DNA from: an uncultured Bacilli bacterium
Lineage (GTDB): Bacteria > Bacillota_I > Bacilli_A > RF39 > UBA660
Length of the DNA: 5,616 nt
Assembly: GCA_947598455.1 (NCBI GenBank)
Contig: CANQFI010000096.1
Coordinates: forward strand, 1 to 5,616
Direction of reading: 5' to 3'
The notes under the pieces were generated by a model, which was not told where the DNA came from, searched no databases, and saw only the letters and a list, made by a program, of their open reading frames with translations. Below are positions 5,116 through 5,616 of this stretch, in pieces (the first letter of the stretch is position 1; each line of letters begins with the position of its first letter). A program made the translations under genes and the position numbers.

Positions 5116-5616
5116 TTCTATTTCTAGTTTGATTATAAACTTTACGATGTGCACGGCAAACATTTTCAGTCGTTAGACTATCTAATAAATAACCAGGATT
5201 TTCGTTATGACAATTACTTAAAGTCTTTTCAAAAATACCTAGTAATTCACGATTAACACCTATTTTAGTTAAATAAGACATATAGTCATAGAATTCTTCA
5301 ACACTCATACTACTAACTCTGCCACCATATAAATAATTTAAAATAATCATAACATAGCAATAAAGATCAGTATCTTCAGATGGAATAATATAACCTAAAC
5401 CATTTGTTTCATTATTTGGTTTATATTTATTGCGATCAACTGCTAATAATTTAGTATGTCCTAAAAAACGAGATGGAAAAACAGTGTTAGTACCTATTTT
5501 GCAACTATCTAAATCGATAGATTGTAAAGAACGATTATTTGGATTTACGATAAAATTAGAATCATGTAAATCATTAATATAAAAATCTTTTAATGGCGTG
5601 TATTGTCTAATATTTT
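5108..5616 (-). CDS. Protein-kinase-like protein, C-terminal part (gene continues past the right edge)
   Basis: The frame stays open from the stop at 5108 to the window edge, giving at least 168 residues with no start in sight; the ATG at 5350 is internal. Numbering from the window edge, NDLHDSNF (14-21) fits a kinase-type catalytic loop DxxxxN (Asp15, Asn20). IDLD (33-36) sits 13 residues later, where the metal-binding DFG-like Asp is expected (Asp34). PSEDTDLYCYVMIILNYLYG (78-97) resembles the conserved Asp-containing F helix of Ser/Thr kinases. The catalytic loop is DLH-type, as in atypical or aminoglycoside-kinase-like families, instead of the eukaryotic HRD. The N-lobe, including the ATP-binding lysine, lies outside the window, so activity cannot be judged. 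About 70 further C-terminal residues complete the C-lobe. The substrate is unknown, and it converges with the DUF1653 gene. Confidence 0.72.
   Translation of the reverse strand, partial: NIRQYTPLKDFYINDLHDSNFIVNPNNRSLQSIDLDSCKIGTNTVFPSRFLGHTKLLAVDRNKYKPNNETNGLGYIIPSEDTDLYCYVMIILNYLYGGRVSSMSVEEFYDYMSYLTKIGVNRELLGIFEKTLSNCHNENPGYLLDSLTTENVCRAHRKVYNQTRNRIK

Noticed and set aside
1..5616. Alternative genetic code (TGA as Trp)
   Set aside because: No in-frame TGA is needed to keep any gene open, and tryptophans are encoded by TGG. The visible stops are all TAA or TAG, but eight genes are too few to call TGA reassigned or avoided.
1..5616. Mobile element, CRISPR array, toxin-antitoxin or defence island
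   Set aside because: No transposase or recombinase, no regular direct repeats and no paired small toxin/antitoxin frames were found. The tRNA shows no duplicated 3' end in the window that would mark an integration site.

Overview
This is a very AT-rich, gene-dense bacterial window. It carries one tRNA gene, seven protein genes that are complete or nearly so, and the 3' part of an eighth gene that runs off the right edge. Low GC, purine-rich Shine-Dalgarno sites, intrinsic terminators with A/T stems, a CCA-encoding tRNA-Glu and the protein families seen all point to a low-GC Bacillota (Bacilli-like) chromosome. Tryptophan is read from TGG and the frames hold no internal TGA, so this is not a code-4 Mollicute. 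A membrane-anchored D,D-carboxypeptidase suggests a cell with peptidoglycan. Assignment to an uncultured gut Bacilli lineage is inference only.

Layout: positions 1-116 hold tRNA-Glu(CUC) on the minus strand, with its own promoter and terminator. Positions 161-2582 hold a four-gene minus-strand unit read in the order cytidine deaminase, uridine phosphorylase, membrane-anchored thioredoxin-fold protein, Bax inhibitor-1 family membrane protein, ending at a hairpin terminator. The first two genes form a coherent pyrimidine-salvage route (cytidine to uridine to uracil plus ribose-1-phosphate) and are tightly coupled: the SD of the second overlaps the stop codon of the first. The third gene overlaps the second by 8 nt. 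The last two genes have no evident link to salvage.

Positions 2612-3648 hold a 316-residue protein of unknown function with its own promoter and terminator. It carries a central QLDLF peptide resembling a sliding-clamp binding motif. Its promoter lies inside an inverted repeat whose far arm would cover the ribosome-binding site only in read-through RNA. Positions 3657-4740 hold a VanY/DacY-type D,D-carboxypeptidase with a transmembrane anchor and an Ig-like domain.

The carboxypeptidase is divergent from a small DUF1653 gene on the plus strand (4811-5071). The shared intergenic region has back-to-back promoters and a palindromic operator candidate. The DUF1653 gene converges on the last gene (5108 to beyond 5616, minus), with a 19-bp perfect hairpin acting as a two-way terminator. 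Translation past the nearest ATG shows that this last gene is the C-terminal part of a protein-kinase-like protein and not an 80-residue small protein.

Most of the window is ordinary housekeeping and accessory content. The points most worth a second look are the nested promoter/inverted repeat at 3592-3648, the clamp-like motif in the unknown protein, the non-canonical T-loop of the tRNA, and the single-cysteine thioredoxin-fold protein in a nucleoside-salvage operon.
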